Shown in pieces: positions 22,941 to 34,312 of a stretch of 64,000 bases of DNA. The DNA lies in the NCBI RefSeq assembly GCF_030247195.1, contig NC_080670.1:34024497-34088496 (forward strand). The letters are read 5' to 3'. The position numbers and the translations under genes were made by a program. Within the stretch, counting starts at the first letter, position 1. Each line of letters starts with the position of its first letter. Origin of the DNA: Topomyia yanbarensis (lineage: Eukaryota > Arthropoda > Insecta > Diptera > Culicidae). Under the pieces are notes generated by a model, which saw only the letters and a list, made by a program, of their open reading frames with translations, did no database searches and had not been told where the DNA came from.

Positions 22941-23351
22941 TTCTTATGTCGAACGGGTAAGATCATGGCTGCAGCGTCTGGGCACTACAATAAGCGGTAG
23001 ACGCTATGCATTTTCGGCAGCGGTGGCCGTGTGCGGATTTGTCGGGTACCAGCATGGTGTCACAGAATGATTTGCAAAGTGGGTGGGCGGGGTGGTTTGG
23101 ATTTAATTCAATACGGTGTGTGCTGCTTAAGAGTGTTGCGTTTGAAAAAAATATATTTATTTTTATGCATGCGTGTGCGTTGTAACTTGTTAATCCATGT
23201 TTACGGCGCTTTGTAGCTGCGTAGGGTAAAGAGCCAATTGGTTTTCATGTTTCATATTTCGGTTATATGTTTTTTATCAGTAAGGCATCTGACAACGTGC
23301 TTCTGTAGTTATTGCACTGTTCAGCAGCGTAGTATTTTATATAGGAGAGTA

Positions 23352-23469
23352 CACTCAGGTTTTTTACGCGGATTTTGAAATTTACGCGGTTTTCATTAAC
23401 GCGTTTTTTTTTAAATTTACGCGGTTTTCATTTACACGGCCTGTATCCCCTGCGTGAAAAATCTGAGTG
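23352..23469. mobile_element. TA-flanked MITE nested in repeat copy 1
   Basis: The left end CACTCAGGTTTTTTACGCGG and the complement of the right end CACTCAGATTTTTCACGCAG match at most positions. TA lies on both sides (23350-23351, 23470-23471). It contains internal tttacgcggttttcat repeats. Copy 2 carries the same MITE at 57034-57154, so it inserted before the 2.07-kb repeat spread. Confidence 0.7.
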
Positions 23470-24479
23470 TAATTGCATCGGAAACAATCACATTCCCAGC
23501 AGAACTTTTTGTTTTCTAATTTCAAACACTTTTGTTTCGTACTGCACACAACGGAAAATTTTAAAACAGAACTTACCGTCCCAGCAGCAGTTGAAGCGGG
23601 TGTTCTTTTTCGATTCAAATTCAAGCCATGTCTTAAGCGTTACTGGAAAAATTGTTTTCCCAGTTTAACCAGACAGAATATCTATCCTACCCTATGTATT
23701 TAAAACACAGTTCTAATTGCGTTTTAAGGTATACAACAAATACGGTTGGGTATACTAATTTAAATTTTAAAATAAATCTGTTTTAAATTATGAAACAAAC
23801 CGCTGTACTGAAGATATAATTATGTCAGTCCTATTACCACATAAAACACCTACATAACATAAAACGCTGCAGAATTGGTTTAGTAATACAATGTTTACAC
23901 TACAGAGTTATAACAAGTTTTAATAATTAGCAACAAGAAAAATGTCACCAAGATAGCATAAAAACCCGTTTTAACTGGTAGTGCGAACGTTGCATAACAA
24001 TGTAATTTATCAAATAATTTCATTTTTCCACCACTAATCGATCAAGAAATACTTACACTTAAGATTGTTTACTTAAGTTCATTAGTACATTATTGAAAAT
24101 TTAAATGGAAAATGAAATTTCATATTTTATGGAGAATCTGTATATTTCCGTTGGCGGGCGTGGGTTTCCTCATCACAGCTCTCAATATGGAACTTTTCTT
24201 TTGAATATATTTTCTGGACAGACCAGCCTATTTTTACTAGATGGATCAGCCAAATAATGCCAATCACCTAGTGAGATACTTGATTAATTAATAGATTACC
24301 GTTAAAAGACCTTCAATAAATTATGTTTTAATGGGGAGGGTATATAGCAAGTTGTAACATATGAAAACAGGCGAGTGAACAAGAGCGTGTGTCAATATGT
24401 GTGATAGATAAAAAAGCTATATTTTTAATGTCACCGTGGTCGTGTCCTGTACACAACCCTTTAATTTTTTTTTTGTTGC

Positions 24480-24905
24480 TTGAGAAAAGGCAACATGCGT
24501 TTGCCCAGGCACTGTTGCACATAAACTTCGTCAGCATCTTCATGTACGGCTTCCGTAATCGTTCTTTGGCCGATCCGTTTTGCTTAAAGTCACGTTGTGG
24601 AGTCTCCAACTTCTTGTAAGTCGACAGTCAGGTTTTTTTAGCTCGATGCGTGGTTGTAGACGACACTCCCAGCTTGGTTGCGGCATCTCGGGAGAAGGGG
24701 TTCAAACAACTGGTCACTCTTTTCGTCGTTTTGGGGCCTCCTGCTTTCGGCTTGTCTCCAATCCACTCTTCCTGGCTGTCGATAGACGTTTTTCGAACAC
24801 TTTCATTACATTGGTGACAGTTGATTCGGCCATTTCTAATAATTTCGTCAACTTGGTGTGCGAGTAGTGACGCGCATCTCCTTCTGCTTTGATGTCATTT
24901 TCATA
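24480..24905 (-). pseudogene. Tc1/mariner (maT/DD37D-like) transposase N-terminal fragment
   Basis: The minus strand reads DIKAEGDARHYSHTKL, then MAESTVTNVMKVFEKRLST (helix-turn-helix region). In shifted frames come PKRRKE, SRDAATKLGVSSTT-like and LETPQRDFKQNGSAKE, and finally MKMLTKFMCN. Several frameshifts are needed. The catalytic part is gone: the fragment stops where repeat copy 1 begins at 24473. Confidence 0.65.
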
Positions 24906-25330
24906 ACTGAAGAGTAAATGTCAAAGTCAAACAGTTGGCATGGTACTACACACATACATCTTTAAAATAAGTGGTGTGTACGTTTTGTTTAATCCACGAT
25001 AAAAAACGTGCGTCAAGTTGAAAGTGGCCAATTTTTGATCGTGGCACCTTTTATGGAGATTGCATTATGATTTTTTTCTGTGATGCATTTAATAACAACT
25101 ACCCAACCAAAAGGTGATATTTACTTCCCCCAAGATCCTGCAGATGATATTGTAGTTGTGCAGAGATTCACTTATTTCAGCTAACGTGCCCTTTGAGCCA
25201 ATATGTTCTGTGTTAATTTGTGTGTTGAAAAGGGGCCTGAAATTCGTAAATCTATTCAATGGATTACCCTTGGTCTTTTCGCTGCCTTCCTTTCTAAATA
25301 CATATAAAACTAAACAATAAAAAAGCTATT
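24906..25330. other. AT-rich intronic DNA
   Basis: No feature recognised apart from the adjoining elements. Confidence 0.4.
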
Positions 25331-25549
25331 TCATGAAAAACGTTGATTTTTTCGACAATGCTTAAATTAATTGTAAGTTTGATTAACTATTGAAAGTTCA
25401 GAAACTAAATTAGATGCTATTCCAGTTTACAAACAAAAAGGATCAATATAGAACAGCTTTCAAACCTTCCTAAACTATTTTTTATTATAATACGATACTG
25501 AAGTCAAAGAAAGTTCACATAATTTCAAAACCATTCACTTTAAAGATAT

Positions 25550-25768
25550 AACAACTTTGATGAAGTTTTCAGACATCAGACAGAGCATATTTTGACAATA
25601 AGAGCTTATGTGATTCATTCTTCTAGAAGTAGTTATGGAGAATTGACTCTCAAAAATAGTAAAAGACTTGGTGTCTTGAGCAAAGTTTTTGATAATGTCA
25701 TTTTAACAACTTGGTTGAAAAATGGATGCAGTATCAAGATAAGAAACAATATTTAGGAAATTTTCTTA
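25550..25768 (+). repeat. 219-bp direct repeat, left copy
   Basis: Matches 27970-28188 over its whole length with one difference seen (cagacagagcat versus cagacagcgcat). Together they flank the LINE at 25769-27969. The sequence belongs to the hAT relic. Confidence 0.9.
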
Positions 25769-27969
25769 TCAGGAATCAGGAATCAGTAGCGTCTGGCTCA
25801 AATGGCACGTTCCCCATATTGATCGGAGATTTGTGCCTTGCCAAGAATCGTCTTTTCATCATTTTCCTGATGGGAAGGATTGGGGAAGTGGTAAGGTTAG
25901 GGGTAAGGAAAACAACGACACAGAACAATTAAAACAGAGCATTCTGCACCCCCGGAGTGATGCTGAACGATCTGCAGGTGTTACAACAGCAGGAATAAAA
26001 CTTCCAACCCCCGGAGGGATTTAGAACCTCTACCCAAACAGTGAGCGGATATATCAACACCCCCGAGGGGATATTGAGATAACAGAACGACAACACCCCC
26101 GAAGAGATATTGTCATTCAAATACGGCTAAAAAAACTATAGCCCTTTACCACACTGGGTTAGGAACAAAAGCATATCCTTAAATTTCAGCTCTCTGTACA
26201 TAGGTTCATCTATGTATGGAGAACCAAAAAACCGGATGCGCAATTGTATTAATACAGGGCAATTGCATATCACATGATATGATGTTCCGTAATCGGATTC
26301 ACAAAAATCACAAAAATAATACTCAGCGCGCTGAATAGTAGCCATGTGATAATTGAGTTTGCAATGTCCAGTCAGTGCCCTGACCAGAATACTGCAGTTG
26401 TGCTTGGAAAAATGCAACAAATTTCTTGACATTTTCGGACTCACATCCGGCAGAAAAGCCTTTGTTTGAACGCAAGTTTGCAAGCTACGCCAATGTTTGG
26501 CATGTTCGAATGCAGCCCAAGAGCGAATCTTGTGCTTTATCTAACTTATTGACGGTGGTAGAACTGGTTCTGGACCAACGAAATCAGTCGCAGCGCTAGC
26601 TCTAGCCAATTCGTCCGCCCATTCATTTCCAGTAAAAACCGGAATGACCGGGTACCCATAGAAGGTAGATAGCATTTGAAATGCTAAGTTCTTCGATTTG
26701 AGTTCGACATGCGATTACTAATTTCGATCTCGAATCTGCCGAACTAAGTGCTTTCAGGGCAGCTTGACTGTCAGAGCAAAAATAGATTCTTTTACCGCAA
26801 ATTCCCTGTTGAAGTGCGGATTGTACGCCACACAGAATCGCAAAGATTTCTGCTTGGAATACGGTACAGTATCTACCAAGCGAATAAGATTGGTTTTATC
26901 TCATCCCATGACAATAGACACCAGCACCGGCTCAGCTCCCCAACAAAGAACCGTCCGTATAACAAACTACGTATTATTCAAGTTGTCGCTCCATCCAGCC
27001 AGACCGCCATTCCTCACGAAGAGGAATTCTCACATTGAAAGTTTTAAAAGGAAAACTACATGTGAATGTAAGGTCACTGGGAGCAAGTGTATATTCATCC
27101 CAAGTAACCATTTGGGGCCACAGTCTTGTGTGGCTAGTTACACCACCTTGAGGACATCCGCAGACACTCAGTTTCCTCATCTCTACTTGTCTTAACGATG
27201 AGCACAGATGTCGGTTGCTAAGCGTTGCGTGTATCCAGTTCGTGATATATGAAGGTACTCCATGATCTCGTGCTGTTTCCAAAATGGATTCGAAAGACAC
27301 GTTGTCAAAAGCACCTTCAATATCGAGAAAAACTCCTAAACTTGATTGCTTTTGTGAAAAAGCTTTATCAACGTTGTAGACAACATTGTGTAACAGGGTG
27401 GTAATAGACTTCCCCCGCTGATATGCATGTTGCATTGCATGCAGCGGGTGCTCGCCCAAGCTACCATCCCGAATGTAGTGGTCGATTAAACGTCCCACTG
27501 ATTTGAGAAGGAAGGTGGTCAGACTGATCGGTCTTAAGCTCTTTGCCTCCTCATAAGTGACGCGGCCACCTTTGCGAATGAATTTGACTGTTATTTCCAT
27601 AACTGACATACTTCAAACCCACCGGATGCCACGCGGCCTCTAGGCTGGTTTTGTCCGGAGAAAGATAATAGAGTTATCAACCTCCTGGTGGACCACAGCC
27701 AGTTACTGGGGAGTTCGCCCGGCTCTTCCCAGGCTCCGTTCGCCATTGAGAATATTTTAAACCCCCTCAACAATTTTACCCATAGCACGGGTCGCATGAC
27801 ACTATGGAATTGGGGTTCCCTGTTTGGTGTTACCACTGGAACAGGTAGTCCGTAGTGTAATTCTTAGCCGGTTGAAACAACCACTACCGACACTACACGG
27901 CTTATCTAGGCTGTTCGGAGAAAGAAGCTGACATTTATGGACAGCTCCCATAGATGGCCGAACAGCCAC
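25769..27969 (-). mobile_element. Internally deleted I/LOA-like LINE
   Basis: On the minus strand: a 5' untranslated region (27969 to about 27610) is fused directly to a reverse transcriptase part (RPISLTTFLLKSVGRLIDHY, FLDIEGAFDNV, GCPQGG) at 27609-27020. The domain bearing YADD is deleted. An RNase H domain follows (CSDSQAALKALS, LLWVPGHSG) at about 26780-26600. A C-terminal CCHC motif (CDFCESDYGTSYHVICNC) precedes the stop near 26136. The 3' UTR ends in short tandem repeats, tgattcctgattcctgat, at 25769-25786. The combination of RT, RNase H and C-terminal zinc motif is that of I-superclade elements. ORF1 and the endonuclease are absent, so it moved in trans or was deleted afterwards. Confidence 0.8.
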
Positions 27970-28188
27970 AACAACTTTGATGAAGTTTTCAGACATCAGA
28001 CAGCGCATATTTTGACAATAAGAGCTTATGTGATTCATTCTTCTAGAAGTAGTTATGGAGAATTGACTCTCAAAAATAGTAAAAGACTTGGTGTCTTGAG
28101 CAAAGTTTTTGATAATGTCATTTTAACAACTTGGTTGAAAAATGGATGCAGTATCAAGATAAGAAACAATATTTAGGAAATTTTCTTA
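27970..28188 (+). repeat. 219-bp direct repeat, right copy
   Basis: Second copy of 25550-25768; it continues without a break into the next block of the hAT relic at 28189. Confidence 0.9.
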
Positions 28189-28342
28189 ACGCTAGTTCTT
28201 TTTCATATAATTTTTATTGTAATCTTCAGAGACTCATACCTTGCATCGAATGTGAATTTTACAGTTTATGAACAACTTATACAGATTTATCATATACAGT
28301 AATATCAGAATAAGTTGGTTTAAAGATTTCCTTTTACATATA

Positions 28343-28534
28343 CAGTCATTGGGAACTACTTTACACCAAAATTAGAGAATAATATTTGAGCTTGTAGTTA
28401 ACATTTTTATTGTTTTTTTAACAAAAGCAAAACATTCGTTGGATCAATGTTTTACTTTCGTCATAAAACAACGTAACATTTTAACGACAAGTTCACATAT
28501 CATTCTCTAATTTTGGCGTGAAAGTGCCCCACTG
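28343..28534. mobile_element. MITE in the hAT relic
   Basis: Inverted ends share CACCAAAATTAGAGAAT (left) with attctctaattttggcgtg (right), outer bases CAGT...ACTG. It interrupts the match to 14500-14530 of the intact relative. A target duplication is not clear. Confidence 0.65.
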
Positions 28535-28639
28535 CACACGATGACGGTAGTTTAATATATTTAGATACTCTGAATATACGAAATATTCATGTCTTCAACA
28601 TAGTTGTTTGAAATGGTATTTTCGAAAACTGATGATGAT

Positions 28640-31154
28640 CTGGGAGGGAGAAACAGACTCAATAAATGTGAATGTCATAGCCAGCCAGAATGAAACTGTC
28701 ACTCCGAGCCACAAAAAAGGGAACATTGAGGAAATGAAAGTATTGTTATAATATTCTTGCTTGAAAATTTTTCCGAACAATAAGTTTCCTTGATTTTTTG
28801 TCTAGATTGGGCAAAATAGTAAATATTATCAAAGTTTTTCTGTGATTTTATTGTCATTTTTATAGTTAACCAGATGAATTTTTCGGTAATCTCTACTGCC
28901 ATAATCAAATGAATTGTATTTCTAAGTATTCAATGAAGAATAAGAATTTGGATGCGTTAAAGAGTTTCGAGCATCGTTTTAAGATTTAAAAAAAAATTAA
29001 AATTTTTATGAAAATTTCAAATAATCCGTACATTTCAATTAATTAATCAAATTACCAGACAGAACGACTGTTTTTGAACATAAGGAGGAAATAATCACTA
29101 TAAAAAACAACTAGTGGAAGGATTCAACAAAAGCAGTTTTTCACTTGAATTTTTATAAATCTTTATAAGTCTTTATGCTGTTGGAATTATGTTATTATTC
29201 TGTATCGTCGCTTAAAAGCTCAATGAACTTCGCCTAACATATATTTTATGCTCGTTATGTAATTATGGAAATGCGACGACACTGTAAATTTTCTCTACTC
29301 CAAGAAATGGGAATGTAGAATTAAAAAATCAAAAAATATTTTGTGACTTCCAGTTTTTTTGATAATTCAAAAATACTTTTTGGTTTCAAATAATTTATAT
29401 TATCTTTGTATTTATAAATATGTTAATTAAAAGCTATTTTCATATCTATAGTGAAGACAAATAGTAATGACGAAAATCGTGTGAAGAGTTTTAAAAATGT
29501 GTGGTTCATTAAACAATTTTAGAAGGATTGACATTTTGCTTGTCAGATTTGACGTTGTCCCAGTTTAAAGTTTCTTTTGAGCGTGTACTGAGAAAATGAA
29601 AATCATCAACGTAGGCGTATACTTAAAGCTGTTTTTACAGCTGTCAATTCCAAATACCTATTCATTGGTCAACATTTGGAATGGGCCGCTCTTGTGATTG
29701 GATTTAACCATTCGAGAGAAAAAAAAACTCGAATCAAAAGTGAAAAAAGTTCGCCAAATGCTCCATAGCCTAAAAGTATATATGACGTTTTTTTCTAGAC
29801 GTAGAAACTGATTCTGGTTACAACCCCAATCGCTATCAGTTCATATATTTAAGTTCGTGATTTTTTAAAAGAGTTTTATGAAAGTTTTATTTGGGAAACG
29901 AAAGGCAATTTGTTAGTCATACTATCGAAGAAAATAAAAACAAGTTATATGAAAAAAAATATTGCAAATTATCGGCATTATGGCCGCGTTCCCGAAGCAC
30001 ATTTTTTTCGCAGAGGCTTGCGGTGAACACTCTCCCAGACGAACCGCTCAACTTAAATCGAAAAAGTAAGAAAGTTATTAAAGAAAAATGTATTCTGGTG
30101 TACTTGAACGGTTTCGGTATTCAGAAAAAATTCTGCGATAAAAAAACTGTGTTGATAACAAAATTTTTGTTTTAGGTGTTCAAAGTTTTAAATAAAATAT
30201 CATTACAAAGAATCAAAAAAATTCTGATGAAAAAAGAATCATTCAAGTACACGAGAATTTAAAATTCGAACAAGTTAAAACAAAATTAATGAAAATCGGT
30301 TGAGTAGTTTTTGAGATGTCACGTTCACCGCATCGGTCCTTTTCAAGAAACTGCATTCTCAGATAATTGCATTCAAAGTTTTGCGTTAACTACATATGAG
30401 GATGGAACCATCGCGCTGCAAACGGATGTAGTTTGAAATCTAGTGCTCCGATCTGGATGAAATTTCGCACAGATATTTTCGTAAGTATGTACTTTCAGAA
30501 TAGGCAATATTTTTTTAGACTTAACTTAAATAACGCCACATGTTTCTATGGGATATGGAGCCGTCAATCGTAAATTACACTCGAATGTAGCATGAAACTA
30601 GAACTTTTTGGCAGACTCTTTTTTATATTTGAAAAATAAACCGGTATATTTCTATAATTCAATGCCGGTCCACATTTCACAAATCAGATAAACATGTCTC
30701 TACCGGCGAGTTTGCTTATTCAAGGATTCTGTTAGTTTAATTTTTATAAAATTAAATTCTATTTTTCAGCTTCAATTTAATATTGTAACGGTTTTTAATA
30801 ATCTGTGCAAGAAAATTTTTAGGAAATCGTAGTACAATGAAGGAGAAGAACGGTACCAAAATCCTATTTTTAAAATAGGAGGTGAGACACATTGTTCCGA
30901 AATGTGTTCCTTTTCACTCATGTAAAGCAGCCGGAGAAAAAACTTTCACTGATTTTATACTATCCCAAGCTCTCTTTCCATCACACGATTGAAGTCATGT
31001 GCCGGTAACACGCTTTCATCAATAACACGCCAATAGAAATTTGCTCATTTAAGCGTCGCCTACCTTGATCGATTTTGGCTGTCGAAAGTTTTCTTGCTTC
31101 GTGACAAGTGCTATTATTTACACTTCATGCGTAGTATCTGTTTCTCCCTCCCAG
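28640..31154. mobile_element. 2.5-kb TIR element with 8-bp duplication
   Basis: Perfect 18-bp inverted ends CTGGGAGGGAGAAACAGA (28640-28657; complement 31137-31154) are flanked by atgatgat on both sides (28632-28639, 31155-31162). The interior is AT-rich. A 94-codon frame at 29891-30175 resembles nothing I know. The 8-bp duplication suggests hAT-type, but the ends do not match the usual CAGGG consensus. Confidence 0.8.
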
Positions 31155-31536
31155 ATGATGATATTATATCTCGAACTACATTTACTAGAAGAGTAGATTG
31201 TCTAGAATTAAGTGGATTAACCGATTAAGTTATTTTAGAAGAAGACGTGCTGTTCTACTTTGTAAAATTCTATAAAGATACTAAACATCCAAAGTTAACA
31301 GTTTCGAAATACTGTAATCTTGGCCGTAAAAAAAGTTTCCAAGAATTTATTTTACTTTCTTTTCACAATCAACGTTCGCAACTTGAGAACGAGTAGAGTA
31401 CATTAAATTTTATTACGCTATTCAACTCAGCGCCCACATGTACATTATTAATAACCACTAACTCCAAATATTTTGATTTTTTTATTATTCACTTCCCATT
31501 CGATAAATGGGCCCTAATCCATATTTCGGAGCATCT

Positions 31537-34075
31537 GATGATGATGATGTCCATTGTCCAACTAAAAAGCATCTGAATATCAAAATCTCGTGTCAAATTC
31601 ACTTTGACAATCAAACTGGTATTAATTAGGAATAAGAGCAGATGCATTTTCGGTCCTACTAGCGAATCAAATTCGTTAGTATGACAAAGGGTGTGGCCCA
31701 GCGAGCGAATCACGACTATAATGCAATATAATACAATACAATATAATATAAAACAATATAACATAATATAATATAACATAATACAATATAATATAACATG
31801 ATATAATATAATAAATTGGAAAATAATATAATATAATATGATATGACATAATGTAATATAATATAATATAATGCAACATAACATAATACAATACGACATT
31901 ACATAATGCAATACAATATAATATAATACAATGTAATGATGTTATTGAAAAAAAGTGAAGTTAGTAACTGGGACTATTTTTGGGGTCCTATGTTGAGAGA
32001 AATTGCTGGACATGAAAGGAATAATTCAAGAGAAAATCTAGAACAGGACGCAGGCAACAATTAGAGGCCTTCCTTGGGGTCCCTCTCCTCTGTTCTATAC
32101 TCATCGGCTTTTGATATCTACTGAAAAGTATCATAGTGACAACGCAATAATCGAAAGATAAAGTAAACGGAGAGAGGCTCCCAATGCCACCTACGCCCAA
32201 TTCCAAACTCCCCACAAAATTATTATGAGTATAATGGGTATATTGAGTCGAATGCTAACATTGAAAAGTGACAAATATAATAAAAATAATGAGATACATC
32301 TACGTAAAAGCCTTAGCCTAATCATGAATACGAATCGAAACAAAAGTGTCTCCAAGTGCTCTCACCGACTGTTCTTCACCAAGATCAGAAAATTCCCACC
32401 ACCCCCAAATCAAGCCACCAACCAACAGATTGCCCATCGCAACTGCCTTCGCTCGTGTAGGGTCCGCTGTCCCCCGGCCATACAAGTTTGTACATAATAT
32501 AACGTCACCCGGCACGCACACGAGGACGGCAATTGGCGATTTGCGGCAAAACCAAAATTAGTCATGCGACACCTATGATTCAGCTCATGAACTGGCAAAG
32601 TGATACAATTTGCTTTTTTTCACCCGTAAGTGAGTCGTAGCTTACAACAAAATCTTCATTATCTTCTCGGAAAAAGCTAACCACTGCCAAAATATGAATG
32701 AAACGAGTAAGAAATTTAGTTTTATTTGCAATTATTCTGAAAGTACAGCCATTTGCAACTATTTGACTCATACATTTCTTCGAAATGTAATCGGGGTATT
32801 ATTGTGGTTATAAAAAATCGTTCCATAAATAAAGTTCCAACTCGAAACCGAGACCCAATCAGCACCAATGTCAAACTCCTTTATATTTTGAACTACGTAG
32901 GAGATTCAGTGAAGACAATCGGAGAGAAGGATCGGCTGTGCATGATACAAAGCTGACACTTGCCTATTAGCCGGATATATTCTTTCTTCGCGTGATCTGG
33001 AGAGTTTCATGAATTTACACCATCTCATGAAGGTTTAGCTTAACTTAGGACGAACGGGAAATGCTGTTCCGGCGGCTACGGTGCTCAACAAATTACATTT
33101 CGAAACAGCGCGCATATAGCTCTGCGAATAATATTAGAAACCACTATGTTTTACACTCTTTTCGCAAGATTTTTACTCATCATCTGATAAAATGATGATT
33201 TTCCTCCATTTTCATAAACAATTATCAACAAATTGATCGGTAATTTGGTGTTTAAAAGTCATTTTTTACCAATGTTTACAGAAAATATATGCACTATGAC
33301 AGAACAGAATAAAATCAGCAACACTTTCCTTCCAGCGCTATCTGTGAGCGGTTTCAACGTAGAATCGCCAATAGAATAGCAGTAAACAAAATGAAAAGAC
33401 ATACAATAGCAAGATGGGAGAAAGGTGGGAACATTTGACACTTTTGAGTGTATTAGTTTAATATACTTGCAAAATTAAGCATGGCGGCTGGGGCCCTTGA
33501 AGTGAACGAACGAGCATCCTGATTCTTTGGCGCACGATGAAAAGTGAGAAATGACTGAGCTTCACATCGGATCTACCTATTAGAACACTTCTCGACGAAC
33601 ATATGATTACGACCTAAAAGCCAACTGTCAAAATCCACTTTGAATGGAAATTCCAGACAAACCGTTACTAGTCGAACACAGTTCACAACAGTTTATGAAA
33701 GAGAAAACTTTTCTCATTCTCACCCGCTTTGCGCCTACAACCACCATTCCTATGGCAGCAGTTGTAGTGGTATTATCGCCAAAAACAAACTTTCAGTTCT
33801 CTCACACTATTGTAATTTTGCACTTTTTTTCGTTTTGTCTGTTTCAATTTTTATAGGTGATGAAACATAACTTCACAGTTTAGCACTTTTTATTCTTAAT
33901 TCTTATTATTCACAGAAACAGTATAAATCAATAAAATTCGATTTCATTTCAACATAATTCCGCCGAATACAACCCAAAACGCCGCACTGTGTCATCCGGA
34001 ACACATAATGATTTTACGCGCGAGTATGAGAGCCAAGTAAACGAACCGTCTGCTTTGGCATGCCGAATCGAACTG
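31537..34075 (-). mobile_element. 2.5-kb insertion with 20-bp target duplication
   Basis: The 20-bp block atccatatttcggagcatct occurs at 31517-31536 and 34076-34095, bounding the insert. The left edge is a (gatgat)n run. On the minus strand this would be a (catcat)n 3' tail, pointing to a non-LTR retroposon. No RT or other protein domain was recognised inside, so the identity is open. It contains the microsatellite at 31715-31940 and a MITE fragment at 33625-33720. Confidence 0.7.
31715..31940. repeat. AT-rich microsatellite (ataatacaat-type)
   Basis: Imperfect tandem units of 5 and 10 bp such as ataatacaat, atataat and acataat. Reading frames through it are spurious. Confidence 0.9.
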
Positions 34076-34312
34076 ATCCATATTTCGGAGCATCTTTTCA
34101 TAAAATGTTCTTAATAATTCATTGAGGTAATTTATTTGATATTGACATGATTTGCCAACTATGGAACCTCGGCTATGAGTTCAGTTATATAAGATCCCTT
34201 TTCCACAATTTTGCAAAAGTTTTTCATGATGTTCAAAAATATAGGTTCTTAATGGTGATTAGAGAACACTTTTGCAAGATTATCATTGTACAATATTTAA
34301 TTAAATTAAAAT

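Larger units (their letters stand above)
22406..24473. repeat. 2.07-kb interspersed repeat, copy 1
   Basis: Nearly identical to 56091-58163 in the same orientation, with about ten substitutions or small indels seen by eye. Both copies start tttttgacattaaaaatg and end acacaaccctttaatttttt. No protein is encoded. It contains two tandem diverged TATA/initiator-like cores, at about 22741-22777 (cataaatag and tcagtt) and about 22899-22936 (tataaatag and tcagtt), and a nested TA-flanked MITE. The promoter layout could fit a solo LTR, but clear LTR ends and a target duplication were not found, so the class is open. Confidence 0.75.
25333..34312. mobile_element. Ancient hAT relic broken into collinear pieces
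   Basis: Four blocks match the intact element 13566-15468 in the same order and orientation: 25333-25768 (with its duplicate to 28188), 28189-28639, 31155-31536 and 34076-34312. These correspond roughly to 13600-14060, 14385-14600, 14600-15170 and 15160-15400 of the intact copy. Both CAGTGGCG ends are missing. The gaps are later insertions, listed separately. Confidence 0.75.

Noticed and set aside
31489..31911. 140-codon minus-strand frame rich in Tyr, Ile, Leu and Cys
   Set aside because: It is the translation of the ataatacaat microsatellite plus flanking DNA.
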